A stretch of 64,000 bases of DNA, taken from Actinoplanes ianthinogenes (GTDB taxonomy: Bacteria; Actinomycetota; Actinomycetes; Mycobacteriales; Micromonosporaceae). This document shows, piece by piece, positions 39,594-48,500 of the stretch; position 1 is the first letter of the stretch; the number at the start of each line of letters is the position of its first letter. The stretch is taken from the NCBI RefSeq assembly GCF_018324205.1, contig NZ_AP023356.1, positions 3,551,501 through 3,615,500 of the forward strand. The letters are read 5' to 3'. The translations under genes and the position numbers were made by a program. The notes under the pieces were generated by a model. That model was not told the origin of the DNA. It worked only from the letters and a program-made list of their open reading frames with translations, and did not search any database.

Positions 39594-40496
39594 TCAACCC
39601 CGGAAGATCGCGTCGATCTCGTCGCGGGACGGGAGGGCGTTGCTGGCGCCGACCTTGCGGACGCAGGCAGCTCCGGCGGCGTTTGCCCAGCGCACGGCCT
39701 CGATGAGGTCGCGGCCCTCGGCCCAGGCGACGGCGAGCGCACCGGTGAAGGCGTCGCCGGCGGCGGTGGTGTCGGCGACCTCGACCCGATAGGCGGGGAC
39801 CTGCTCGTCGCGGCCCTCGCGGTCGGCGTATCGGGAACCCGCGCCGCTGAGTGTCAGCACCACCCGGGGCACCAGGGCCAGCAGCGCCGCCATGTCCGAA
39901 GCTGATCCTCCGGTGATGGCCCGCGCCTCGGTCTCGTTCACCACCAGCAGGTCGACCTGGTCGAGCAGGCCGGGCGGCAGGTCCATGGCGGGCGCGGCGT
40001 TCAGCACCGTACGGGTGCCCGCGGCCCGGCCCGCGGTCAGCGCCGCCGCCACCGTGGCCAGCGGGATCTCCTGCTGGCAGAGCAGCACGTCGGCGCCGGC
40101 GACGCAGGCCCGCTCCTCGTCGGTGAGGTCGAGGAAACTCCGGTTGGCCCCCGGGCTGACCAGGATCGAGTTCTCCCCCGCCCGGTCCACCATGATCACC
40201 GCAACGCCCGAGGACCCGTAACTGGTCCGCAGGTGGGTGGTGTCCACCCCGGTGGCGGCCAGGCGGGAACCGAGCGTCACCCCGAACGCGTCAGACCCGA
40301 TCGCGCCCAGGAACGTCGTGTCGCCACCGGCCCGCGCCGCCGCGATCGCCTGATTGGCGCCCTTACCGCCCGGGGTCATCACGAAGTCGTCGCCGAGCAC
40401 GGTCTCCCCGGGCCGGGGCAGCTTCTCCGCCAGCCCGACCAGGTCCATGTTGGCGCTGCCGACGACAGCGATCTTCGCGCGTCCCGAAGCGGACAT
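39594..40496 (-). CDS. rbsK: Ribokinase (PfkB family)
   Basis: 300 aa. MSASGRAKIAVVGSANMDLV, substrate motif PGGKGANQAIAAARAGGDT, ATP/catalytic motif DTTAAGDAFTGALAVAWAE with Asp as base. Phosphorylates ribose or a similar sugar at O5. ABC ATPase gene ends one base upstream, so the two are co-translated; no sugar permease accompanies them here. rbsK is chosen from overall pattern; another PfkB substrate is possible. Confidence 0.88.
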   Translation of the reverse strand: MSASGRAKIAVVGSANMDLVGLAEKLPRPGETVLGDDFVMTPGGKGANQAIAAARAGGDTTFLGAIGSDAFGVTLGSRLAATGVDTTHLRTSYGSSGVAVIMVDRAGENSILVSPGANRSFLDLTDEERACVAGADVLLCQQEIPLATVAAALTAGRAAGTRTVLNAAPAMDLPPGLLDQVDLLVVNETEARAITGGSASDMAALLALVPRVVLTLSGAGSRYADREGRDEQVPAYRVEVADTTAAGDAFTGALAVAWAEGRDLIEAVRWANAAGAACVRKVGASNALPSRDEIDAIFRG

Positions 40497-40497
40497 C

Positions 40498-41322
40498 TCA
40501 GGCGGCCCGCGCCGTGTACCGGTCGCCGAACCGGTCCACGACCAGCGGCAGGCCGAACGTTTTCGTCAGGTTCTCCGCGGTCATCACCTCGCCGAGCAGA
40601 CCGGCCGCGACCACACTGCCCTCACGCAGCAGCAGCCCGTGCGTGAAGCCCGGCGGGATCTCCTCGACGTGGTGCGTGACGAGCACCATGGCCGGCGCGT
40701 CCGGGTCCAGGGCCAGCTCGGTCAGGTGCCCGATCAGCACCTCCCGGCCGCCCAGGTCGAGTCCGGCCGTCGGCTCGTCGAGCAGCATCAGCTCCGGGTC
40801 GGTCATCAGCGCGCGGGCGATCTGGGTGCGCTTGCGCTCACCCTCGGAGAGCGTGCCGAACTCCCGGTCCAGGAAGTTGCTCATCCCCAGTTGGGCGAGC
40901 AGCTGCCGGGCCCGGGCCACGTCCTGCGGGTCGTACTCCTCGCGCCACCGGCCGACCACCGACCAGGCGGCGGTGACCACGACGTCGAGCACCTTCTCGT
41001 CCGGCGGGATCCGGTCGGCCAGCCGTCCGGTGGTGATCCCGACCCGGGTCCGCAACTCGTTGACGTCGACCCGGCCCAGCCGCTCACCCAGCACCCACGC
41101 CTGACCGCGGGTCGGGTGCAGCCGGCCGGACGCGATGTTGAGCAGGGTGGTCTTGCCGGCGCCGTTCGGCCCCAGCACCACCCATCGCTCGTCCAGCTCG
41201 ACCTGCCAGGACAAACTGTTGATCAGGTGATTCCCACCACGGACGACGCTGACGCGGTCGAACGCGATGACGGTGTCCTCGTCGGGCGGAACGGTTACGG
41301 CAGCCTCAACCACGCCGTCCAT
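40498..41322 (-). CDS. ABC transporter ATP-binding protein (YlmA-like)
   Basis: About 274 aa from ATG 41322; the start is uncertain because no strong RBS is seen and a GTG lies a few codons earlier. Walker A GPNGAGKTTLLNIASG, signature LSEGERKRTQIARALM, Walker B LMLLDEPTAGLDL, and VTHHVEEIPPGFTH after it. The VTHHxEEI ending and the length fit soluble single-domain ATPases such as B. subtilis YlmA. No membrane partner is present. It is translationally linked to rbsK. Confidence 0.85.
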   Translation of the reverse strand: MDGVVEAAVTVPPDEDTVIAFDRVSVVRGGNHLINSLSWQVELDERWVVLGPNGAGKTTLLNIASGRLHPTRGQAWVLGERLGRVDVNELRTRVGITTGRLADRIPPDEKVLDVVVTAAWSVVGRWREEYDPQDVARARQLLAQLGMSNFLDREFGTLSEGERKRTQIARALMTDPELMLLDEPTAGLDLGGREVLIGHLTELALDPDAPAMVLVTHHVEEIPPGFTHGLLLREGSVVAAGLLGEVMTAENLTKTFGLPLVVDRFGDRYTARAA

Positions 41323-41418
41323 CCAACCATGTACCCACTCCACCGATCCGTCGGCGTGCCGCCGCTCACCCGGCGTGTCCACGCCGCGCCTCCGGCGACC
41401 CCGCCGCGCGCGCCGCCG

Positions 41419-42597
41419 TCAGTCCGTGGTGGACCCGAAGACCTCGTCGCGGACCGCGTCCAGGGCGGTGTGCAGGGCGCCGAACAGCACCGGATCGGTG
41501 TTCACGCCGGTCACCACGACCCGCGGCGAGACCAGGGTGATCTCGGCGACCTCGCGCTCCACCCGCTCGGCCAGCGCCGGCCCACCGGCCCGGCCCACCT
41601 CGCCGGCCAGCACCACCAGCGGCGGGTCGAGCACCAGGCAGGTGGCCGCGACACCGAGGGCGAGGCGGCGGGCCAGTTCGTCGAGGACCGGCTCCCCGGC
41701 CGAACCGGCGGCGACTGCGGCGCGCACCACGTCGGCGGCCTCGGCGCCCCGGAACCCGTACTGCTTCCCGATCGCCTTGACGGCCTCGGCCGCGGCCAGG
41801 GTCTGGAAGGCGCCCTTCACCCCCCGTTTCGAGGCGTTGTGCGGCACGTCGGCGCCACCCACCGGGAGGTAACCGATCTCACCGGCCGCGCCGGTCGCGC
41901 CCTGGTGCAGCCGGCCGTTGATCACGCTGGCCAGACCGACACCACGACCGATCCAGACCAGGGCGAAATCGGACACGCCGGTGGCCGCACCGGTGCTCTG
42001 CTCGGCGACGGCGGCCAGGTTCACGTCGTTGCCGAAGACGACCGGGGTGCTCAGGTCACGGCGCAGGTCGGCGAGCAGGCCACGATGCCAGCGCGGCAGG
42101 TCCCAGGCGAACGAGATCTCACCGGACTGCGGGTCGACCAGACCCGGGGTACCGAGCACCACCCGGCGTACCGACGTGATGTCGGTCCCGGCGTCACTCG
42201 CCGCCTGGACCACCGCCTGGTGCACCACGCCGACCGGGTCGTCGGTGTCCTTGGTGCTCAGCTCGGCGCGGCCGATCACGGCGCCGGTGATGTCCGCGCA
42301 GGCGGCGGCCACGGTGTCCGGGCCGACCTCGACGCCGATCACGTGCGCGCTGCTCGGGGTCACCGCGTACAGCTGCGCGTTCGGCCCACGGCCGCCGGCC
42401 TGCTCACCGACCCGGCGGACCAGGCCGCGCTCCTCCAGCCGCTCCACCAGCTGGGAGGCGGTGACCTTGCTGAGGCCGGTCAGCTCGCCGAGCTGGGCCC
42501 GGGTCAGGGGACCTCGGGTGAGCAGCAGGTCCAGCGCCGCGCGGTCGTTGAGTGCACGCAGCAACCGGGGTGTGCCCGGAAGGCGAGTGGCGGCCAT
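41419..42597 (-). CDS. ROK-family transcriptional repressor
   Basis: 392 aa from ATG 42597, AGGGGA 7 bases before it. Winged helix at about 15–75 (LTRAQLGELTGLSKVTASQL), then the ROK kinase-like domain (VIGVEVGPDTVAAACADITG, GNDVNLAAVAE, GRGVGLASVINGRL). The zinc-binding signature normally GEIGH…CxCGxxGC is not there: it reads GAAGEIGYLPVGGADVPHNA, with Tyr for His and no Cys cluster. It may bind a sugar effector as a regulator rather than act as a kinase. Divergent from the nagZ gene with an operator-like site between, suggesting control by N-acetylglucosamine or a related sugar. Confidence 0.9.
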   Translation of the reverse strand: MAATRLPGTPRLLRALNDRAALDLLLTRGPLTRAQLGELTGLSKVTASQLVERLEERGLVRRVGEQAGGRGPNAQLYAVTPSSAHVIGVEVGPDTVAAACADITGAVIGRAELSTKDTDDPVGVVHQAVVQAASDAGTDITSVRRVVLGTPGLVDPQSGEISFAWDLPRWHRGLLADLRRDLSTPVVFGNDVNLAAVAEQSTGAATGVSDFALVWIGRGVGLASVINGRLHQGATGAAGEIGYLPVGGADVPHNASKRGVKGAFQTLAAAEAVKAIGKQYGFRGAEAADVVRAAVAAGSAGEPVLDELARRLALGVAATCLVLDPPLVVLAGEVGRAGGPALAERVEREVAEITLVSPRVVVTGVNTDPVLFGALHTALDAVRDEVFGSTTD

Positions 42598-42608
42598 GGC
42601 TCGTTCCC

Positions 42609-42630
42609 CTAATACTAAAGATTCTTTCCT
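42609..42630. promoter_or_regulatory. Candidate ROK operator
   Basis: The AT-rich stretch CTAATACTAAAGATTCTTTC includes the palindrome AAAGA-T-TCTTT (42617–42627). It is the only AT-rich patch between the divergent ROK and NagZ-type genes and lies 12–33 bp from the ROK start, so it may be the ROK repressor site and promoter. Confidence 0.5.
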
Positions 42631-42769
42631 GTTACAGTGTCGGCGCTCGACACGCAGCCGCAGCGTAACGGTCGGCAATGTTGCTCGTCCGTACGGTGGC
42701 TATCGACTCCGAGCGATCATGGCAGCTCGCCGCCACCGGTGGCCAGAGCCGCGTCATCGAGAGGACACC

Positions 42770-44254
42770 ATGGCCATCGACCCCGGGCTTCGCCGGCTCG
42801 CCCTGCGCACCCTCCTCGCCGCCTTCCCCGGCGCCTCCGCGCCGGGCTGGGCACTCGACCTGCTCGCCGACGGGCTGGCCGGGCACACCCTGTTCGGCAC
42901 CAATGTCGAGGATCCCGCGCAACTGGCCCGTTTGACCGCGAAATTGCGATCCGCGCGCCCGGACGCCCTGATCGCGATCGACGAGGAGGGCGGCGACGTC
43001 ACCCGGCTGGGTCACCGCACCGGCAGCCCGTACCCCGGAAATTCCGCTCTCGGGGCGGTAGACGACCCGGATCTCACCCGCCAGGTGTACACCGCGATGG
43101 GCCACGACCTGGCCGCCGCCGGCATCAACCTGGACCTGGCGCCGACCGTCGACGTGAACACCGCCGCCGAGAACCCGATCATCGGCACCCGCTCGTTCGG
43201 CGCGGACCCGGCCCTGGTCGCCCGGCACACCGGCGCCGCGATCGAGGGCCTCCAGTCGGCCGGCGTGGCGGCCTGCGCCAAGCACTTCCCCGGCCACGGC
43301 GCCACGGTCACCGACTCCCACCTGGAGCTGCCCACCGTCGACGCCCCCGTCGAGGTGCTGCGCTCCCGCGACCTGCCCCCGTTCGCTGCCGCCGTCGCGG
43401 CCGGCGCGAAGGCCGTGATGAGCGCCCACATCCGGGTCCCCGAACTGACCGGTGACGGCCCGGCCACCTTCAGCCGCGCCGCGCTCGAAGGCCTGCTCCG
43501 CGCCGAATACGGATTCACCGGTGTGATCGTCACCGACGCCCTGGAGATGCGCGGCGCCGCGGGAGCGGCCGGTGGCATCCCCCAGGCCGCCGTCCTGGCC
43601 CTGGCCGCCGGCGCGGACCTGCTGTGCATCGGCGCGATCGTGGACCGGGACCTGGTCCTCGCCATCGCCGACGAGATCGCCGCCGCGGTCCACGACGGCC
43701 GCCTCGCCGCCACCCGCCTGGAACAGGCCGCCACCCGCAACGCCGAGCTCGCCTCCTGGGCCGCCCTCACCCGGATCACCGCCCCGGCGAACGGCGCCGT
43801 CGCCTCCGGCGAGCTCGGGATCCATGCGGCGCGGCGCGCGCTGCTCGTCGAGGGTGACCCGGCCGCGGTCGCCGGCCCGCTGGTCGTGCAACTCTCCAGC
43901 GGGTACTCGATCGCCGAGGGCAAGGTCCCGTGGGGCCTGCGGCCGTTCCTCGGCGGCGCCGAGCAGATCGACGTGCCGGCCGCCGAGACCACCGCCGACG
44001 AGCTGATCGAGCGGGCCGCCGGTCGTCCCGTCGTGCTGGTCGGGCGACGGGTCCACCAGGCTGCCGCCAGTCGCGAGCTCGCCGAGAAGCTGGCCGCCGC
44101 CTGGCCGGCCGCCGTCGTCGAGATGGGCTGGCCCTCGTCCTGGCGGCCGGAGGGCGCCCAGGCCTTCCTGGTCACCCACGGCGCGAGCCTGGCCAGCGGC
44201 CGGGTCGCCGCCGAAGCCCTGGGCCTGGTAACCGAACGTAACGCAGAGGCATAG
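42770..44254 (+). CDS. nagZ: Glycoside hydrolase family 3 β-N-acetylhexosaminidase (NagZ type)
   Basis: 494 aa from ATG 42770, GAGAGGAC before it. N-terminal TIM barrel: ALIAIDEEGGDVTRLGHRTG, AAAGINLDLAPTVDV, CAKHFPGHGATVTDSHLELP (the His-containing catalytic loop), VMSAHIRVPELTGDGPATFS and GFTGVIVTDALEMRGA (nucleophile Asp). A C-terminal domain of about 150 residues follows. There is no signal peptide, so it acts in the cytoplasm, releasing N-acetylglucosamine from muropeptides or similar. The divergent ROK gene fits sugar-dependent control. Confidence 0.9.
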   Translation: MAIDPGLRRLALRTLLAAFPGASAPGWALDLLADGLAGHTLFGTNVEDPAQLARLTAKLRSARPDALIAIDEEGGDVTRLGHRTGSPYPGNSALGAVDDPDLTRQVYTAMGHDLAAAGINLDLAPTVDVNTAAENPIIGTRSFGADPALVARHTGAAIEGLQSAGVAACAKHFPGHGATVTDSHLELPTVDAPVEVLRSRDLPPFAAAVAAGAKAVMSAHIRVPELTGDGPATFSRAALEGLLRAEYGFTGVIVTDALEMRGAAGAAGGIPQAAVLALAAGADLLCIGAIVDRDLVLAIADEIAAAVHDGRLAATRLEQAATRNAELASWAALTRITAPANGAVASGELGIHAARRALLVEGDPAAVAGPLVVQLSSGYSIAEGKVPWGLRPFLGGAEQIDVPAAETTADELIERAAGRPVVLVGRRVHQAAASRELAEKLAAAWPAAVVEMGWPSSWRPEGAQAFLVTHGASLASGRVAAEALGLVTERNAEA

Positions 44255-44669
44255 TCACGCCGTGTAGTCGATGCCGGAAAAATCGGGCAGTCGGTGGATA
44301 AATCGGCTCATACGAACGGGCAGAGCGCACGCTCGGCACTTCTCAGCCCCCGGGTGAGTCACGTAGCGTCATGTCCGCAGGTGGATCTGGGGATGTCGCG
44401 GGATTCGCCGTAGGGAAGTGTGCGACCCGCGACGCAGACGGTGAGCCGGGCGCGGCGGACTTCGGGAGCAGTCCGCCGCAGCCCGGCCCACCAGCCTTCC
44501 GCCCCACCATCTCCGGCCGTCCGCGTTCTTGCGCCGCTCGGCTCGCGCACCGATCTCCTGCACACCCCCGAGTCTCCGCCCGCGAATTTCCGCGGACGAG
44601 TTATCCACATTGCGCGTCTGTCCACAGGGGCCGAGGCATCCGGCCCCTCGCGGCGGCAGAGTTCCGGGC
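44255..44669. other. 415-bp intergenic region
   Basis: Between nagZ and the AbiEi-like gene. No convincing gene. It has two DnaA-box-like nonamers near its right end (described separately). Otherwise I see no hairpin or repeat of note. Confidence 0.6.
44601..44626 (+). promoter_or_regulatory. Pair of DnaA-box-like sites
   Basis: TTATCCACA (44601–44609) and CTGTCCACA (44618–44626), same orientation, 8 bp apart. The first is the exact E. coli-type DnaA box; the second differs by one base from the actinobacterial TTGTCCACA form. They lie 44–69 bp before the AbiEi-like start. DnaA binding is possible but not shown. Confidence 0.4.
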
Positions 44670-45284
44670 ATGGCACAGCTCGACGACATCAGCGACCTCC
44701 AGCGCGGGGTGGTGAGCCGCGATCAGGCTCTCCAGGCCGGCCTCGGTCCGGAGACCGTGCGCCGCCACCTGCGGTCCGGCCACTGGCAGCGGATGATCCC
44801 CGGCATCTATGCGACCTTCCCCGGCCGCCCGCCACCAGGCGCGAGGCGCTGGGCCGCGGTCCTGCACGCCGGATCCGGGGCGATGCTGTGCTGCCACTCC
44901 GCCGCCGAGGAGGCCGGGCTGGCGGCACCCGGCCGCGGCGCGATCCACGTGCTGATCCCGGAGTTCCGGCGGATCAGCCCGATCCTCGGCATCGTCACGC
45001 ACCGCTCCCGGCACGCCGCCGCCCGCCGTGATCCGCTCCGGCTCCCTCCGCAGACCCGCGTCGAGGAGACCGTGCTGGACCTCGCCGCGACGGCCCGCGT
45101 TCCGGCCGACGCCCTGCGCTGGGTCACCACCGCCTGCACCCGCCAACTGACCACCCCGGAGCGGCTGGCCCGGGCGTTGGCGGCCCGCCCGCGCCTGCCC
45201 CGCCGCAAGGCGGTTGGTTCGCTGATCAGGCTCGCCGCCGATGGCCACGTCGCACCGCTGCCGTCATGGCCGCCGACCCGGTGA
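44670..45284 (+). CDS. AbiEi-like antitoxin-type protein, short
   Basis: 204 aa. N-terminal winged-helix region (LQRGVVSRDQALQAGLGPET, VRRHLRSGHWQRMIPGIYAT) as in type IV antitoxin AbiEi and the related DUF559 actinobacterial proteins, then PGARRWAAVLHAGSGAMLCC and TRVEETVLDLAA. Relatives of this kind are usually about 300 aa and go on into a DUF559 endonuclease-like domain; here the frame stops after RRKAVGSLIRLAADGHVAPL, so the C-terminal domain is missing. No AbiEii toxin gene is next to it. It may be a truncated remnant or a free regulator. RBS is weak. Confidence 0.65.
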   Translation: MAQLDDISDLQRGVVSRDQALQAGLGPETVRRHLRSGHWQRMIPGIYATFPGRPPPGARRWAAVLHAGSGAMLCCHSAAEEAGLAAPGRGAIHVLIPEFRRISPILGIVTHRSRHAAARRDPLRLPPQTRVEETVLDLAATARVPADALRWVTTACTRQLTTPERLARALAARPRLPRRKAVGSLIRLAADGHVAPLPSWPPTR

Positions 45285-45311
45285 CCGGCCTGTCGACGTA
45301 AGGCGGCGCGA

Positions 45312-45333
45312 GGCCGCTCCGGTCGGAGCGGCC
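45312..45333. terminator. Hairpin after the AbiEi-like gene
   Basis: GGCCGCTCC (45312–45320), GGTC, GGAGCGGCC (45325–45333): perfect 9-bp stem, 28 bp past the stop. Likely terminator. Confidence 0.6.
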
Positions 45334-45497
45334 GGTGACCGGCAGGCGCAAGCCGCCGCGGTGCTGATACGCCCCCAACAAGTACCGCGGCCGTTCCGGA
45401 AGTCTCGGGAAAGGAGCGAGAAGGACTGCCGGCGGCAACCGGCGGGCCCGGTATTCCGTGCGCCGGGCCGCCCGGGACAGGGACAAGTCCCGGGCAC

Positions 45498-45529
45498 GGT
45501 CGGCCGGGGCAATGACGCCCCGGCCGACC
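45498..45529 (-). terminator. Strong hairpin terminator after the glutamate dehydrogenase gene
   Basis: 13-bp perfect arms GGTCGGCCGGGGC (45498–45510) and GCCCCGGCCGACC (45517–45529) with a six-base loop, 28 bp past the minus-strand stop at 45557. Together with the 45312 hairpin it isolates the two convergent genes. Confidence 0.8.
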
Positions 45530-45556
45530 CTTCACGTCACGGGAAGACCATCGCGA

Positions 45557-48500
45557 TCAGGCCGCCGACGAGGTCTTCACCAGCGTCCTGATCTGCCGCA
45601 GCAGCACCGACAACGCCGCCAGATCAGCCGGCGACTCGTCGACGTCGCCCATCGCGTTCGACGCGCGGGCGATCGACGCCGCGTTGACCTGCTCCCACTG
45701 CGAGACCCGGTCCTCCGGGGCCGCCGACTCCGGCGTCGACTGCAACACCTCCGCCGTGAGCGCCGCCAGCGCCGCGTACAGGTCGTAGCGGAGCGCCATC
45801 CGGGCCAGCGTCTGCCACCGATCCCCGCGCGGGAGGCGGGAGATGTGCGACAGCAGCGTGTCCACGCCGAACCGCTCGGACAGCACGAAGTACACCTGCG
45901 CCACCTCGGTCACGTCCCGGTCGATGGCGGCCGCCGTCTCCAGGATGTCCAGCAGACCGAAGCCGTAGAACACCCGGCTCACCGCGTCGGCCAGTTCGGC
46001 CGGGACGCCCTTGCCGGCCAGCATCGCCACCCGCTCCTCGAACGAGCGCCGCTCGGCGCCGACGAGCACCTCGGAGAGCTGCGGCAGCAGGGTGGCCACG
46101 CCGGGACGGAGCTTGGCGATCTCGCCGACCACGTCGATCGGCGAGCGCCGGGTGCTGACCAGCCAGCGAACCGCCCGGTCGAGCAACCGCCGGGTCTCCA
46201 GCAGCGCCAGCGTCTGCGCGGACGTGGGCACCTTGTTGTCCAGCGACTCGGCGGCCTTCCAGATCTCGCCGAGCCCGTACACGTCCCGGACCACGACGAA
46301 CGCCCGGATCACGTCGGCCGCGGACGCGCCGCTCTCCTCCATGGCCCGGAAGACGAACGACGTGCCACCCCGGTTGACCACCTCGTTGACCAGCGCGGTC
46401 GAGATGATCTCCCGGCGCAGCCGGTGCCCGGCCATCCGGGCGGCGTACCGCTCGCGCAGCGGGGTCGGGAAGTACCGGTGCAGCACCTGGTTGGTCCATG
46501 CCTCGTCGACCAGTTCGTCGGCGAGCACCTCCCGCTCCAGGCTGATCTTCACGTACGCGAGCAGCACCGCGAACTCCGGTGCGCTCAGCCCCTCCCCGTT
46601 CTCGTACCGGAGAGCCAGCTCCTTGTCCGTCGGCAGGGCCTCCAGCTCCCGGTTCAGCTCGCCGCGCTCCTCCAGCGCCTTGAGCATCCGCCGGTGCACC
46701 GGGAGCAGCGAGTGGGCCTGCGCCCGCGCGTTGCCCAGCGCCATCGCCTGCTCGTAGTTGTCCCGCAGCACCAGCGCGCCGACCTCGTCGGTCATCGCCG
46801 CCAGCAGCTCGTCCCGCTCGGGCAGCCCGAGCTCGCCGTCGGTGACCGCCCCGCCGAGCAGGATCTTGATGTTGACCTCGTGGTCGGAGCAGTCCACCCC
46901 GGCCGAGTTGTCGATGAAGTCGGTGAACACCCGGCCGCCCGCGCGGGCGAACTCGATCCGCCCGCGCTGGGTGAGCCCCAGGTTCCCGCCCTCGCCGACC
47001 ACCTTGACCCGCAACTCGGCGCCGTTCACCCGGATCGCGTCGTTGCCCTTGTCCCCGACGTCGGCGTGCGACTCGGAGGCCGCTTTCACATAGGTGCCGA
47101 TGCCGCCGTTGAAGAGCAGGTCGACCGGCGCCTTGAGGATCGCCCGCATCAGCTCGCCGGGGCTGACCGCGGAGACCGACTCGGGCAGGTCCAGGGCGGC
47201 GCGCACCTGCGGGGTGACCGGGATCGACTTGGCGCTACGCGGGTACACCCCGCCGCCCTCGCTGATCAGCTTCGCGTCGTAGTCCGCCCAGGACGAGCGC
47301 GGCAGATCGAAGAGGCGCCTGCGCTCGGCGTACGAAAGGGCGGGGTCCGGATCCGGATCGAGGAAGATGTGCCGGTGGTCGAAGGCGGCGACCAGCTTGA
47401 TGTGCTCGGACAGCAGCATGCCGTTGCCGAAGACGTCGCCGGACATGTCACCGACGCCGACCACGGTGAAGTCCTCGGTCTGGCAGTCGGTGCCCAGGTC
47501 GCGGAAGTGCTTCTTGACCGACTCCCAGGCGCCCCGCGCGGTGATGCCCATCTTCTTGTGGTCGTAGCCGGCCGAGCCGCCGCTGGCGAACGCGTCGCCG
47601 AGCCAGAACTCCTTGCCGACCGAGATCTCGTTGGCGATGTCGCTGAACGTCGCGGTGCCCTTGTCCGCGGCCACCACCAGGTAGGGATCGTCGCCGTCGT
47701 GCCGCACCACGTCCTTCGGCGGCACGATCTTGCCGCTCAGGATGTTGTCGGTGACGTCCATCAGCGCGGTGACGAAGCGCTTGTAGCACTCCACCGCCTC
47801 GTCCCGGTCGCCCGGCTTCTGCTTGAGCACGAAGCCGCCCTTGGCGCCGACCGGCACGATCACCGAGTTCTTCACCATCTGTGCCTTGACCAGGCCGAGC
47901 ACCTCGGTGCGGAAGTCCTCACGCCGGTCCGACCAGCGCAGGCCACCGCGGGCGACCGCGCCGAAGCGCAGGTGCACGCCCTCGAAACGCGGCGAGTAGA
48001 CGAAGATCTCGTACTTCGGGCGGGGCTGCGGGAGGTCCGGGATGGCCTCCGGGTTCAGCTTGAACGCGACGTAGGACTTCGGCCGCCCGTCCGCGCCACG
48101 CTGGAAGAAGCTGGTCCGCAGCGTCGCCTCGATCAGCGTCAGGTACGACCGCAGGATCCGGTCCTGGTCGAGGCTGTCCACCTGGTCGAGCAGCTCGGTG
48201 ATGCGCCCGGCCACCTCGCCCGAGCGCCGGTCCCGCTCCGACTCGCCGATCTGCAGCGCCGGTGAGAAGCGGACCTCGAAGAGCTCCAGCAGCAGCCGCG
48301 CGATCTCCGGGTAGGCGATGAAGGTCGACTCCACGTACCGCTGCGAGAAGACGTTCCCGGCCTGCCGCAGATATTTCGCGTACGCCCGGAGCACCACCAC
48401 CTGCCGCCAGGTCAGCCCGGCCCGCAGCACCAGCTCGTTGAACCCGTCCACCTCGGCCTCGCCCCGCCAGGTGGACGCGAACGCGTTCTCCACCTGCGGC

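Noticed and set aside
44601-44626. Origin of replication suggested by DnaA-box-like sites
   Set aside because: Only two boxes, no AT-rich unwinding region and no dnaA, dnaN or gyrB genes nearby.
45458-48265. 935-codon plus-strand open frame opposite glutamate dehydrogenase
   Set aside because: Antisense to the NAD-GDH gene, no start signal, shadow composition.
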